Counted from the stretch's first letter, positions 11,526-26,500 are shown. The stretch: DNA of 64,000 nucleotides from Bubalus kerabau (GCF_029407905.1 NC_073635.1:36633501-36697500); one strand, 5' to 3'. Translations and numbers: made by a program. Notes: generated from the letters alone by a model not told the origin.

Positions 11526-14500
11526 CTTTGGAAGAAAGAAGAAAGTCAATTTCACAGTATGTATACAAAATTCCTCACAACTTATTTTTTTATTTTAAGA
11601 ATAATTCTGCTACCATTACCACATTATATGGGCAGACCACATGCATGATTAACTACATTAAATATTCTATCACTTGAGACATTCTGAAAGTTAATTTCTA
11701 TAATAAGAGTATTTTCCCACCATAATTTAAATTCTGTATTTCACTGAAACCAAGACACCATCGATAGAAACATTATTTTTAATCATTATTTTAATACTGC
11801 CATTAAACAAGTAAAGCACCGCCAATTATAATACTTCAAGATTCATCCCAGTTCCAGAGACAGAATAAAATATGATTGGAAGATCCAAATACTGGTGTAG
11901 CCACAGAGGGCTACCCAAAACCACCTGAAATACTAATTATTAAAAATAATCATCCTAGAGGTGACATTACTGTTTTTATGGTTCTTGACAGCTAACCTGG
12001 GGACAGTTTATAAAACTGATTACCTAAGAAAATACATTCTGAGTTCATGTTTACCTTTTAAAAATTAGAGGGTACATATATAAAATAATGAACAAGCATA
12101 AAATAATTTGTGATCTCTAAAAATTTCACTGGCTGCAAGAGAGACTCACAGCCCCCAAACTTTACACTGTTTACTGTCTCACCCTCTACAACAGCAATAA
12201 CTTCCTTAGTAGAGAGCAATTTCTTAACATATGCTTAGGAGATACAAGCTGGGTGCTTTATAATAACAGGACTAAAAACACAATTGAAATAAGAAAAGAG
12301 AAAAATTTTAAAAAGGATCAATGAAAAAAAGTCACCTCTTGGTAATGATAAATTCACAGCACCTAACTGTTGCTACCATTTAAAAAAATCAAGTATCATA
12401 AATACTCACCTCTTAGACAAGTAGCATTCAAACATTTTCACAGGACATCTAGAAGGATTGGCTGTATTTTCAATTTGTTCAAATACTGGCTCATCATCTT
12501 CATGTTTTCTTTTTCCAGTAGTAATTTTATCTTAAGAAATAAAAATCACATAAACTCTCTACGACCAGCCTTCAAGAAAGGTGACCCGACTCACTGTGTT
12601 CATTCCCACTGCTCTTACACCAAAGGATGGGACCGGGTGTGCTCAGAGTCAGAAGCTGTGGCTTCTGGTAATTCCTAATTTTAACATGACATGGGCTGTC
12701 TTATCTTATGGAAGCGACAGTCCTTGAGTTCTTAACAAGGGACCTATGTGGCCTCTAGTCAGGCAAGAAGCAGCTATCCCTGCCACAGCCAATCCCAAAC
12801 GAGACTGGTTACACTACCTTCACTATCTGTTCCGCACAAGGAAGACACTTGGTACCGAAGACAGGCTTTATTTTCCATGGTTAAAGGGTTTTTTTTCCAG
12901 TGCCTAAACACAGTGCCAAAGGAAAGCCGTAAGTGCTGTTCCACTGTTTTCAGGCCAAAATACTTAGTGTTAAAGTAGAACAGGGTGTTCAGAAGAGCTA
13001 CTGGAGAGTGTGATCCTAGCTGTTTTATCCTCCAGAGATAATCTTCTTCAACTCGAGAAAATATTGACCCTTAAATAGAGAGAAATATTTTTAAAGAATT
13101 ACAATAAACAGTTTTCCTGTAACCGTCTAGGAACAGATAGTTAATTCAAGAACAGACCTAATCCAATCCTCCATTCACTCCAGGGCAACTAGAATGAATT
13201 TCAGCATCCCCTACACGGCTCTGAAACAACACAGAGCCAGAACCATAACACACTACACAACTAGACCCTGGGGCCAGGCCTGGGGTCTGCTCCTGGTCTT
13301 CCAGGTGACGAGCAGACTGTGGTCAGAAGGGGATTTAAATCTGTAGAAATCCTGAAAAAAAATAGGTCATTTCCATGCAAACAAGTTTTCTTTATACGTC
13401 TAAAACAGGTTTCTAAGAGAAATTTATATCAGAATCTCTACTAAAGGGCTTAAGAAACAAACATCCAGTTTATTTCTTATTCTAGAGAAATTGAGTCACA
13501 TTTATTACAAAGTTCTTCATAAACACTAGATATCAATCACATTCAGTTCTAATTCAACAAAGGATGATCTGATACATTCATAAATAAGTACTCTCTAATT
13601 TAAATTATTTCTTAATTTTAGCCACACTTTCTATAAAAACAAGGAGATCCCAGCAGAAAGTCACTGCTACTGTATTTAAAGGAGCATTACCGTCTGGAAG
13701 TATGCTTGGTTGCCAACTTCGGAGTATCTTATTCAATTCTTGCTCAAATGTCTGGTATCCTGGATCAATAAATATGTTGTCTTTTCGATTACTACCACAC
13801 AAGTACTGAAAAGGAAAAAAAAAAAAAAAAACACACCTTGAAGGAGAATCAACTAATTGTATATCACTTATACTCTTTATTTCCTAAGAAAAAAATAAAC
13901 GCCTTATATGTCTATTAGCACACTTATAAAATCAGAAATTATCTTTATCTATATACTTAGAAAATGAAAGAAACGTTAAGTTACCAATTAATCTGTTCCT
14001 GAAAACACTCCAAGCTGAGGTATACACCTAAGAACTCAGGATGTAAAAGGATGAGAGCTGTCAGTCTGTCAGGTAAGAACACAGCAGGTGGCTCCACTAC
14101 TACATACAGGGTCCAGGGGATGCAGGTTGGGGCTTGGGGCGGGGGCTGGCTTCCCACACCTGTGATGGCCTCGCTGAGCGGCCCGAGAGGCTCTCTATGC
14201 TCCACTCTCCTCAAGTCACTGCAAACTTATGAATCTTATCGCTTCCTATGACAATCCTTAACAGTGAGAGTTGTTAAAGAATGATGTAAACACCAAAGTC
14301 CATCTCCAATGAGTAAAAATAAAGTATAAGGGAAACATGGGACGAGCACAAAGCCTGGGAGGTGGGAACCAGGACCATACACAGCATGAGAGTGTCATGT
14401 GTGTAATGGGGCATGAAGATATGAAGGGCGATAATAAGTCACTGAAGATGCATGTTGAAAATCCATTAGTAATCACCTAAGATGCATAAAAAATAAACCA

Positions 14501-17500
14501 ATGGTGGAGGTAAATTATACAAAACTATACACAGAGCAGCTAAGAAAATCCTTTACAATTCCCTAGTATTTTCAAAAAGGTCAGTTTTCATTCCAATCCC
14601 AAAGAAGGGCAATGCCAAAGAATGTTCAAACTACCATACAATTGCTCTCATTTCACATGCTAGCAAGGTTATGCTCAAAATCCTTCAAGCTAAGCTTCAA
14701 TAGAATGTGAAACAAGAACTTTCAGATGTACAAGGTGGGTTTCGAAGAGGCAGAGTAACCAGAGAGCAAATTGCCAACATTCATTAGATCACAGAAAAAG
14801 CAAGGGAATTCCAGAAAAACATCTACTTCTGCTTCATTGACTACACCAAAGCCTTTGATTATGTGGATCACAACAAACTGGAAAATTCTGAAAGAGACGG
14901 GAATACCAGACTACCTTACTTGTCTCCTAAGAAATCTGTATGGGGGTCAAGAAGCAACAATTAGAACTGGACATGGAACAATTGACTGGTTCAAAATTGG
15001 GGAAGGAGTACGTCAAGGCTATATATATTGTCACCTTGCTTATTTAAATCATATGCAGAGTACATCATACGAAATGCCAGGCTGGATAAATCACAAGCTG
15101 GAATTAAAGATTGCCAGGAGAAATATCAACAACCTCAGACAGGCAGATGATACCACTATAATGGCAGAAAGTGAAGAGGAACTAAAGAGCCTCTTAATGA
15201 GGGTGAAAAAGGAGAGTGAAAAAGCGGTCTCGAAACTCATCATACAAAAAAACTAAGATGATGGCATCTGGTCCCATCACCTCATGGCAAAACAGAAAAG
15301 GAAAAAGTGAAAGCAGTGACAAGATTTTATTTTCCTGGGCTCCAAAATTACTATGGACAGTGACTGCATCCATGAAATTAAAAGACACTTGCTTCTTAGA
15401 AGGAAAGCTACAACAAACCTAGACAGCCTATTAAAATGCAGAGACATCACTTTGCCAAAAAAGCTATGGTTTTTCTAGTAGTCATGTACGGATATGCGAG
15501 TCGGACCATAAAGAAGGCTGAATGCTGAAGAACTGATGCTTTGGAATTGTGCTGGAGAAGACTCTTGAGAGTCCCATGGACTGCAAGGAGATCAAACCAG
15601 TCAATCCTAAAGGAAATCAACCCTGAATATTCACTGGAAGGGCTGATGCTGAAGCTCCAATACTTTGGTCACCTGATGCAAGAGCTAACTCACTGGAAAA
15701 GACCCTGATGTTGGCAGACACTGAAGGCAAAAGGAGAAGAGGATGGCAGAGGATGAGATGGTTAGATAGCAACACTGACTCAATGGACATAAATTTGAGA
15801 AAACTCCTAGAGATCCTGAAGGACAAGGGACCCTGGTGTGCTGTAGTCCACAGGGTTGAAAAGAGTATAACACAACTTAGCAACTGAACAACAAAAACCC
15901 TATTTTAAGTAAATTATCTTTGCCTTGCTTGGTAAGCCAATAAATCCTTACGTTACATAATATCTTAGAAGAAAACATTTTTCTCTAGAAGCACTGCCAT
16001 AACAACCTTCCTTAACAACATTGTATTTCAGAGCTGTGGAATTACTGACCTCCTGAATTCCAAGGCAGAGATAGTAGATGCTATCGGGTGCGTAGCTCTC
16101 CCCATTGGGCCTTCGGATCTCATTGACAAAGTGGGCCAGGCCGTAGTCCAGCTCAGCCGTGGTGTGAGAGAGCAGATCCTCTTTCAACTTCACTGACTTA
16201 GCTAAGAAAAGAAATTTTACTGTCTGAAGATTAAGAAACCTCCTGAAATCTTTATTCTATAAGAATTCAAATGTATTTTAAGTTCCAGTCATCCTATTCA
16301 AAGGTGGTGGATAACAAAAAGCTTGATCTTAAACAGGAACCAGTGAAGACAGAACCAGAGTACTTACGAGGTGTCAGCCCGTCTAACACCAGAAGGTCTT
16401 CCTCGAGCCGCCTCGTCCGGACCCAGTGTCTCCAAGCATTGACCCCATACGCGTACTTGAAAGGGAAGCTGCACTCGGAATTGTCAGAGCTGTCATCGTG
16501 AGACTGGTACCCTGACACCGCCTTCCTCTTGGTGCCCTGGTCATGAAACACCATAGTCACATCTTCTCTTCCTTAAGCCTATTTATCTCACGACTTTAAG
16601 TAAACCATCTCTCAACAAATGCATATTACAGAGAGCTGACTGGAACTTCTGATTTGAGAACAGCTACCTACAATATGAAATCTCTCTCCAAGAATGCTGT
16701 ATTTCTGCATAAATTACTTTGTATAACAAAATCATATTAACTTTTGCTGTGAGAGTGACTGATGATGAGATAATAAAGACACAAATAATAAACTAAAGAT
16801 CTGAAGTAAGAGGATTCCAAATATTTATGTAAGAGAGAACTAAAGAACTTCTCCCAGGCTCCACCTTAGGGAATAACTCAGTTCCTCCTGCTTCCCTGAT
16901 GTACTGTTTGCCACACAAAAACTTGAAATTTGGATATAATCCAATTCTCCTATTTTCCCTCTTGTTCCTGAGCTTTTGGTGTCAGATCTAAGAAACTATG
17001 CCTGACACAGTTAAACAAGATTTAGGCCTCTGTTTCTTCCCAGAGTTCTAGTTCTTACATCCAGGTCTCTGACTCACTCTGAGTTCATTTCTGTGTGTGG
17101 TGTCAAGTAAAAGTCCCATTTCATTCTACCACAAGTCTCATTCCTCTTTCAATTTTTCCTTTCTTTATGTAAAGATAAATTTTTGAAAGTCATCTTTTTC
17201 TTTTATTTAGATCTTGCTTTATGCTGGAAACCAGAAATACAGCAAGTTGTTAATAAAACTTTCAGAACAATGATACCTGTTCGTTTGTTTAGGTCTGAGA
17301 GCCCTGAATGACTGAATTCTCCAGCACATCTTCCTATGTGCTAGACGGCTTCACAGAGACCAAACATAACCAACTGTGAACTTCAACCTCACCAAAAGTC
17401 ACAGGGGGGAAAAACAGTATCAACTGCTGTAAAAGTAGTGAATTTACTTTTGTATAAAGTATGTCAGCCTTTAATCAAGATAAAAATTAAAAATAAAAGC

Positions 17501-20500
17501 TCAGTTGCAATGATACTCACTCTTCTTTGAAGGTACAACTCGAACAGAAGATCCCTTACTTAGAAATGAAGTAATAATAATTTTACCTTTAAGCCATTTT
17601 AATCCTGGAAAAGGAAGTATCTTCCCATATTCTGGTGTACAACTGAAACTCACTACTCACACAGATGTGATGTGAGTACAAGAACACCATCACGATTCAT
17701 ACCTTTTTTTTAGATCGAGGTCTAGGCTGTTCCTCATATTCTTCTCCAAAAACGGGTGGTAATAAAAACTCATTTTCCATGTCAAGCTCCTCAGCAGCTG
17801 ACAATCAAATCAGAAGAACTTTCACTCCAAACATAATAGCACAGGCTTGCATCACATAAACTCAACCAACAAAAGGACCAATCCCTGACTCTGCACAATA
17901 CCACGCACAGGGCAGCCTGTGCTGGCTGAAGAACCATTTCTCTACCTAACCTGATCTATGAGATCTGATAACATCTGTTTAGACTCTTAAAACACACGTA
18001 TAATGCACATCAACATGGAATTTCACAGAATGTGTGATAGAAAAATTACTAAAACCTGAAATTCAATTACAATATCTACATGATCTCAGCACAAATCTAT
18101 TTCAAGCTATTACATCTTTTCCAAAGTTAAACGCTTTACATCCTATTCAGTACACTCACTGGCCTTAAGTAGATTAAGAAAATAATGAAAAACAGAACAC
18201 ACTTCTTTTACAACAAAAGACCTAAAAACATCTTTATTCCCTGTGAAGGTTAACTCAATTTTCAAAAAGGTTTTAAGAAAAATACTATCAATATTTTATT
18301 TAAATTTTTAAAAAGACGCCAAACACTTCTTTATTCTTTATCTCTAAAAGTTCCTATAATGAAATAGTTTTAAGGTTTTTAAGGCTCTGGGAAATCCTGT
18401 TAATTACGCTCCTACAATTCAACATGTGCTTCCTTTTGGAAGAAAACTGTTGAGTTTTATTTGCATGAAAAAGACAAATAACAGTACAGGCAATGACACG
18501 AACACGAGATTGTTTCATAACCACAATGATGACACCATAGCTAAAGTCTAGAAACACACTTCATACTCCAAGAGCAAAACTGCATGCTCAGTACCTCTGG
18601 GAAAGTCTATTTCAATATCCAAGTCTGGCTCATATGGCACATCGGGCATGCTGGACTGGGTCTCCGGCTCAGCACTCTTCAAGAGGTCAGAACCAATTAT
18701 GTCCGTTTCAATAATGACATCTGTAATCAAGCCGTAGTATCATCAGAAAACAAAACAGAAAACTGCAACAATACTGATATTTAATCTGGGAAAAGCTACT
18801 TAATTATAAATGCAAAATAAGAATCTTTAATTTATCACAAAAGGAAAGAGCATGCATCTACCTTCAAATGTAAGCTACTATAAGCTTTAAATTAGATAAT
18901 CATGAATACACAAAAACTTTCAATCCTGTAAGTTTTCACTGTGCCTCTACAAAGAGAAAAAGCATGTTTTAAGAGTAAACAACTCTATAGAGTATTTCTA
19001 AGAGCAATCTCTGGTCAAAAATAAACTTATGAGCACAGACAACTGGAATTTTCAACATTCTTTCTGAATTGTGACCTAGGTTTTCTACATCATTCAATAC
19101 ATGCTTATTTACAATTGCCTTCTAATGTTTTGAATAGTTGTTTTAAACACTTTTGTACTGAAACCCACTGAGAACGGCATCTTACTGAATTCAGGGTGCG
19201 GTGGGAAACAGACATGGCGCACACTGGAAACAAAAGTTGTACAAAATAACAGCCTTTCTAGGAGGGATTCATGCTGACACAGCGCGGCACTCTGGGTGAG
19301 GGGAACGGGAGGACGAACATGGAGAAACGTGCTCAGACACAGAAGCATCCAGCACACACGTATCCAGCTACCCCATCTGGCCAGCACTGCCCTAACACAA
19401 GCCCTGGTTTAAATAATCCAACTTACTTTCTTAGTATAAATGAATAAAACAAAACTGGGGATAACCATCATAAAATAACAGTTTGGATATTTATAAAACC
19501 TACTATAAAGTCAGTTTTGTGTCTGAGCTCACCCACTGAAACAAGCATTAATTTAGATTTGATTTTAAAAACCAAATCTTGTCAACCATTAAAAGAGACT
19601 GTTTGAAATAGGTTATAAATTGCTGGGCTTGAACGTGGGCTTGGCATCACAGAGCAACTGCAGATCTGACGTGGGTCTCAACCTGCAATCACCTCTGCAG
19701 CAGTGCATCCCCCACACCCCCCCAGGCTGAAGTTCAGTGAGGGGCCAGCCCAGACCCCCACCCGCTCTGCCCACCCTGGGCAGTGGGGAGCTCACTGTGG
19801 AGGTCGGCGCCTTCCGCCTTCCCCTCGTCCTCAGTCATGTCCGTCATGGTCAGCAGCTCTGTGCCCAGGGCATCTGAAGAACCTGTGCTTTTCAGCTCTT
19901 CGGGCACAGCAGTCTTCTCACCACTGTCCAGGGGGGCAGGGAGAAACACAGGGACTGGCACCTAAGGGAACAGAGGACCTACTATCAGGCTCACTCACTT
20001 ATAAGGTATTTTTCTAAATTAAAAATTACTCTGACATGTGATCTACTTCATAATACTGGATTTCTTAGAAGCTTTGGAAAGTCACAAGGAAAGCCCCAAA
20101 TACAGGCAGCTACTTTTTGAAGTAAAAATTAATTTCTGAGGTTACTGCCATCACCAGAGGCCTCCAGCAGCCACACCCTGCACAGGGACCCAGCAGTGCA
20201 CGTGACAACATCTTTATGTGGCTCCATACCATGTGTGAACCTTCTGGCTCACAAATCTTACTTTCTTCTAAAACAAACACGAATACAAAACATAGTATAT
20301 GCAAAGCAGACATCAGTTGGAACTATTTACCTAATACCTAATTAAACACAGAGTAACCCTTGGCAAGGAGAAGGCGATGGCACCCCACTCCAGTACTCTT
20401 GCCTGGAAAATCCCATGGATGGTGGAGCCTGTAGGCTGCAGTCCATGGGGTCACGAAGAGTCGGACATGACTGAGCGACTTCAGTTTCACTTTTCACTTT

Positions 20501-23500
20501 CATGCATTGGAGAAGGAAATGGCAACCCACTCCAGTGTTCTTGCCTGGAGAATCCCAGGGATGGGGGAGCCGGTTGGGCTGCCGTCTATGGGGTCGCACA
20601 GAGTCGGATATGACTGAAGTGACTTAGCAGCAGCAGCAACCCTTGGCAGAGCCTCCACCAGATCCAAGTGAAGGTCAGAAGCAGCCACGCCTCATGCTTG
20701 CCCACTGAGCCCACACGTTTGGTGGGGGGGAGCCCATGCAGTGTGACTTACGGGCACAGGCACGGTGGTGGGCACAGGGATGCTCTGGCTGTACATGTGC
20801 ATGGGCACTGGGACGTACACGGGCACAGGGATGGGCACAGGCACGTACTCCGTCCTCCAGTCGCCATCTGGGGACACAGAAGGCAGTCAGGGAGCAACCA
20901 GCCTCAACCGCCACCCACCCAGCTGCTCAGGGTGCCCTGAGTACCCATTTAAAAAAATGCCCAGTTTTCACAAAATTAGTTAAGTTAAAAACAACAAAAC
21001 TGAATGCAGTAGCCATTCTAACTTATAGAAAGCACTGCATGTGGGAATCTTAGCTTCTGCAGTGGAAGTGGGGAGTCCTAACCCCTGGACCACAGGGAAG
21101 TCCCTAGACTTGTTTTTTAACAAGAAAGAAAACATTTTTTGAAATATAATATGGTTCCAGACACCCCGGCACACTCCCCTCACACTCCCCTCAAAAAGGT
21201 TTACTTAAACAACAGAATACAGCTAACATTTAAATTTGGTGAAAATACAGGTTTGAATGATTTCAACTCACTCTGACAAGGAAACAGAATAGTTATGGTT
21301 ACAGATCACACTCAAAGAGATGGTATTCTCAGAGGAGCTCACTTAACTTCAGTGAGCCCTGGCCCCCAAGGAAACCAGATCACTGGTGACATAACTTGCA
21401 CGCCTTTGTAGAGACTGATCTTTATTAATGACTGTAAATGATATGCTGTATTCTGAAGGCATGTCTAGAACCAGAGAAGCAAAATCAACAGAAAGTGACA
21501 AAACAACCCAACACGTCTACTCTGAAGCCACTGCTGAAAAGATTATGGATGTCACTCAAGGGCAGGGCCTGGGTCACCTGTCTGACAGGACTTGCTCTGC
21601 ATGTGGGGTTTGCAGTAGGTCGCCTTGGTCATAGTCAAAGGTTTGCACAGAACTGCCTTGTTCTTCATCTCCTTGTTGGGGGTTGGAGAAGGGGGTGGTG
21701 CTGAACCCTACAGAGAAACAAAGAGAGACATTTTATTTCTGCCTCGAATTTTTACTGCTTTTGCTATTAAAAAATATCTAATGTGTTCCAGTGGAGGGAA
21801 CACACATGGAACCAATGTGAACCTACCCCAACTATCGGCAAAGAGCGGTAATTACCCCTCTACAGATCTGCTCGTCAAGACACCACAGCACACTGTCTGG
21901 TCCTGCAGCATGTGGGGTCTTAGCTCTCCACCAGGGTGTGAACCTGCACCCACCCCATTGGGAAGTGTGGGGTCTTAACCAGTGGACTGCCAGTAAGTCC
22001 CCACAGCAAAATTTTTAAAAATATAAGAGACAAGTCTCACTCCTGAGTGAAAAAGCAAGGTTGTTAACCCAGTATTTTAAAATAATTAGGCTCTTTTTGA
22101 GAAAGAAAAAAATTATTGAAATTATTATGGCTTTCTGATACTCTGGCTTTTTCTACTGCATAAACGGTTAATGTGGTACTAACTCTGAAAAGAAAATTGA
22201 TGAAAAGAATTACCATAAATGCTATTAAACCTTAAGCTGTGTGTTTCAGGGTAATTTTAGAAACATATATCAATAGTCTATCAGATGCTTCAGCCTGTTC
22301 ACATTACACACACATGCACACACATGCGCACACACGCACACACTCTGTAAAGGAAGCTGAAGCCCTGTCCCTAAAGGCAGAAACAAAGGTGCTATGGGGA
22401 GAGCGACAGAAAAAATGTGGGCACCAAACCCAGGCAAGTTGGGTCTGAACAGAGAAATGCTCTCAAAGCCCCTTATGAACCAGGGGTCCAAGTCAAGACG
22501 TCCTGGTCACCCGTGCTCCACTCCTGTCACTCTACAAACAGGGCACCATGTCAACTAAACTTGGTCACCTGGTAAAAGTTCCTTCCTTTCCTGCTAGTCA
22601 ACAGGCAAGGTCTATACCTATTGAAAACGAATGCTGAAGGACCCCCAATAATGAAGACTACAATGACGACAGCCACCACACCTCCTGAGTGTCTGCTACA
22701 GGGCTGGGTGTCTGTGTCCCCTAAACTTCACACTGAGATGGAACCCCAAATGGATGGCACCTGAAGGCATGGCCTTTGGAAGGCGGTAAGGTCATGAATG
22801 GGCTTGGGGCCCTCACAGAAGGGCCCCCACAGCCCCTCCCCTCCCATAAGGACACATGGCAAGACGGGAAGAGGAAGCAGGAAGAGGCCCTCGCTAGGCC
22901 CTGGGTCTGCTGGAAGCCCCAGAACTCTGAGAAAACACGTGCTGTTGTTGGCAGGCACAGCTTCTGGCTGCAGCTTCTGTTATATACAACAGCTCCCATG
23001 GGCGGGACTCCATGCACAGCACCCTTGCAGCACCTTATGACATGAGCCCTCTAACCCTCTCAGCACCACATGGGCAGCAGGTGTTTTCTCCTCCCGTTTT
23101 ACAGATGAGGGAACTGAGGCTCAGACGATGCACGGCTGGGAGAGGTGACAGAGTGAAGAGTTCTGAAGTCAGGGCCCCAGCAGTTCCCTGATGCAGGCCT
23201 CTGTCTCAGCGCTCTTTGTAATGATCCTGAGGAGGTTCCACCACAAGGAACAAAGCCCCACTTACAAACGAGGGTAAAGTCACACAGAGAACCAAGAAGT
23301 GACTTGCCCCCAACTATACAGCTGACTCTCATCCTCTGACACTCCTCAGCAGGGAACTAAGGCTCCCAGAACTCACAGGACTAAGTGGGGAGGACTCCGG
23401 ACGGCAGAGCGTGACGCTGCAAGGCTCAGCTCCCCCCAGGTCACACCCCCTCTGTCCTCCCATCTTCCCGTGAGAAGGTCTCGGGGCTGTTGGAAGAGAC

Positions 23501-26500
23501 AAGTATTCATTCGCCTCGGTGCAGGTGAAGGGGTGTCTTGAAACCTTGGTCAAAAGCTTGGAAACAAGCTTGGGAGTTGCCTTATGGCTGCACGAAGAGG
23601 ACCAACAGGAAGCAACCATCTTTACACTCCTCAGCGTGGACCAAGTGGCTGGTGAGCATGGGACGATTCCACTGACTATGCTGTCCTGGCCCCCAGCACA
23701 GACCCCATCCTGTCTGAGGGGCGCTGGCTGGCCCACCCTGCCCCGGCTCCCCAGAACTCCACCTCAGGCCCCTCCGAGCTCAGCCTCAGGGAGCGGTCTG
23801 GACAAACGTGCACACCTCTGCACACCACATTCCTCCGGCTCATCGTCGTCCACTGGCAACCTTCTGCTTGGCTGTTCAGAAGCTCTGTCACAGCCGTCGG
23901 ACCACACACGCTCGCCCACTGCAAACGCTCCACTACTCTTGCCCAGGGACACGAGTATTCATGTGTCATCTCGCCCGACGTGGGTGAGGGCCACAACTAA
24001 TCCACCTTTGTGTCCCTCAGCAGGCAGAAAAAGACCTGTTTTTATTTTGGGTAATTCAACAGAATATGAATACTTCAACCATCTCAACAGGTAAGTAAAA
24101 AAAAAAAAATCTTTTATTATTATAATCAGATTAAAATGGACTAATTACTTTTTATGCCCACACTATAAAAGTCAGTATTTAGCACTTTACTTAAGCAATA
24201 CTTACTGTCATTTTGGTTCGGGACGTCTGACAACCCTGATCTAAAAACAAACAAATTTAAAATAAGACAAATATCACTTTCTTCAGGATTTTCTAAATCC
24301 ATATTTCTCATTAATTTTTATGGATTTTTTTGAAATAGTCACTGATGGAAATATTTCATATTCTTCTGAGAGCTGAAATACAGAGCTAAGTTGTGGAATT
24401 AACTCTTTCCCCCTTTTGTTCCATTAGAAAGTATATACTGCTTTGGGAGCAATACTATTTTCTTAGATTTAACTCTTAAATAAATCACATCATCTAAAGG
24501 GTTTTGCTGTTTGTCCTATCGACCCTGGAGCACATACAATTTGCTGAAAAATGTTTTCATTTAAATTGCAAGTGAATAGGCAAATTTTTTTTAATTGGAG
24601 GATAACTGCTTTACAATGTTGTGTTGGTTTCTACCATACATCAGCAATACATGCCCTCTCTCCTGAACCTCTAGGTTGTTACAGAGAAGCTGGGTGAACT
24701 CCTTGTGCTAGACAGCAACTTCTACTAGCTGTCTATCTTACACATGGTCACGTTTTCGATGCTATTCTTGCAATTTGTCGCACCCTCTCCCTCCTACGCT
24801 GTGTGCAGAGTCTGTTCTCTGTGTCTACATCTCTATTCCTGCCCTGCAAACAGGTTCACCAGTACCTTATTTTTTGATCCCATATATATGTATTATTATA
24901 CGATATTTGTTTTTCTCTTTCTGACTTACTTGACTCTGTATAACAGGCTCTAGGTTCATCCACTTCTCTAGAACTGACTCAAATGCATTCCTTTTTATGG
25001 ATGAGTAATATTCTATTGCACATATGTACCAAAACTTCTTTATCTATTCAAGGCAGATGAAAATTTTTTAAAACAATTTTTGTTATAATTCTGTTTAGAT
25101 TCTCTCTACCCCAACTAGACTCTATTTTTATCAACTACCATTAAATTTTTAAGAGAGTAAAAAAACAAATTGCAAAACGTCACTGCAGGCACTTCCACCT
25201 GGAGAAACCACAGAAGCTGATGTTAAACTAACCCTGAAATCAACTGTTCATTACCACCACCCTGAATCCAGGTCTGCTCAGTGGGCTTTTCAGGTCACTA
25301 CCTGAAGGGACCCTTACCGTAGTGTAAGTTCTCAGGTCCCCTCTGGGTCGTCATGTTGGGCTCGCTCTGCTGGCAGTAGAAGCGTAACAGGCAGTGCTGG
25401 TCACAGAAGTGCTTCATCTCGCCACGCCACTGCACCCTCTCCCGAAGGGCTCCTTGAGACTTACAGCAGTCACACCTGGCAGCCTTAATGAAGCAAGGAA
25501 GGGGTCAGCATCTCCCAGGAGAAGGTTTACAAAGCCAGACATGTTTTACAAGACATGAGTTTTATAAGAGTTCTAGCATTTCAGTGATTAAAGCCAAATG
25601 TGATAAAACAATGTCTGACAAAGAAAAAATAAAACTGTACTATAAATTGCAAGAGTAAAATCCACAAAAATTTTAAAAGTAGTAGTTTAGCTAATTGTCA
25701 AAATCCCTTTCTATACTTACCTGAAGTCAAAGACCAGCATTACAAAGATAGGATAACCAAAACAAGTGCAAAATGGTAGACCAGGCTGGTTCACTGAGAT
25801 TTAACATTACGAGATAACTGAGAGCCACACTGATACACACAGGTCCAAGTCTCCCAGTCACACTACACTGGAAATCTCTGATTGCTGAATAGACTCCCCA
25901 GGATCAACTAACTTATAATAGACCAATTTATACAACTGTACAGGCCAGAATAATTTTGAAGCCAGCACTTATGCTAAGAAAAATAATAGATGTTATTTTG
26001 AAGTGTTTTGTTTCAATAGTTTAATAAATTTGAAGGGCTTTCATAAATATACTGTTTTAACAGCTAGAACTTCAACTTTTTGTTTTAAAACACTCGTTTA
26101 ATTAATTAAAAACCAATTAAATTTTCAGACCACAAATTTGAACTACATCCAGGAAAACAATCAGTCCTAACTAGTCTATAACTTAATATGTAAAATAAAA
26201 CTAGAATTCATACATAAACAAGTTGTCCTTTTTGATGGTCAATCAATTAACCTAGGGACAGAATTTTTGGAGAGTCCATTCTGCCTAGATTTTGCCCATT
26301 TTCACTGTTTCTTAATACCCTAATCAATGAGTAGACCAAAAGGTATAAATAATTAATTTTAAAGATAATAGTTTTCATAATTTAGTTCTTATCTAATTAC
26401 AGGAGAAATAAGTTACTGTAATCACCCTTTAGTTTAGCCATCAACTTATAAGTTTTGACAAAGCAATAAATGCCAAGTACTTGGTGGTGGGTAACGGGCC

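Larger units (their letters stand above)
21708..24205 (-). other. ZMYM2: Intron between coding exons 12 and 13
   Basis: A 2,498-nt GT-AG intron holding a CHR SINE, a CA microsatellite, an old interspersed repeat and a MIR. The part from 23330 to 24060 is GC-richer, with no gene I can name. Confidence 0.8.

Noticed and set aside
14771..15256. 161-codon frame as a host gene
   Set aside because: It is part of a decayed BovB reverse transcriptase inside an intron.
16196..16201. Second AG five bases into exon 19 as an alternative acceptor
   Set aside because: It would shift the frame; the first AG gives PKSVKLKE as expected.
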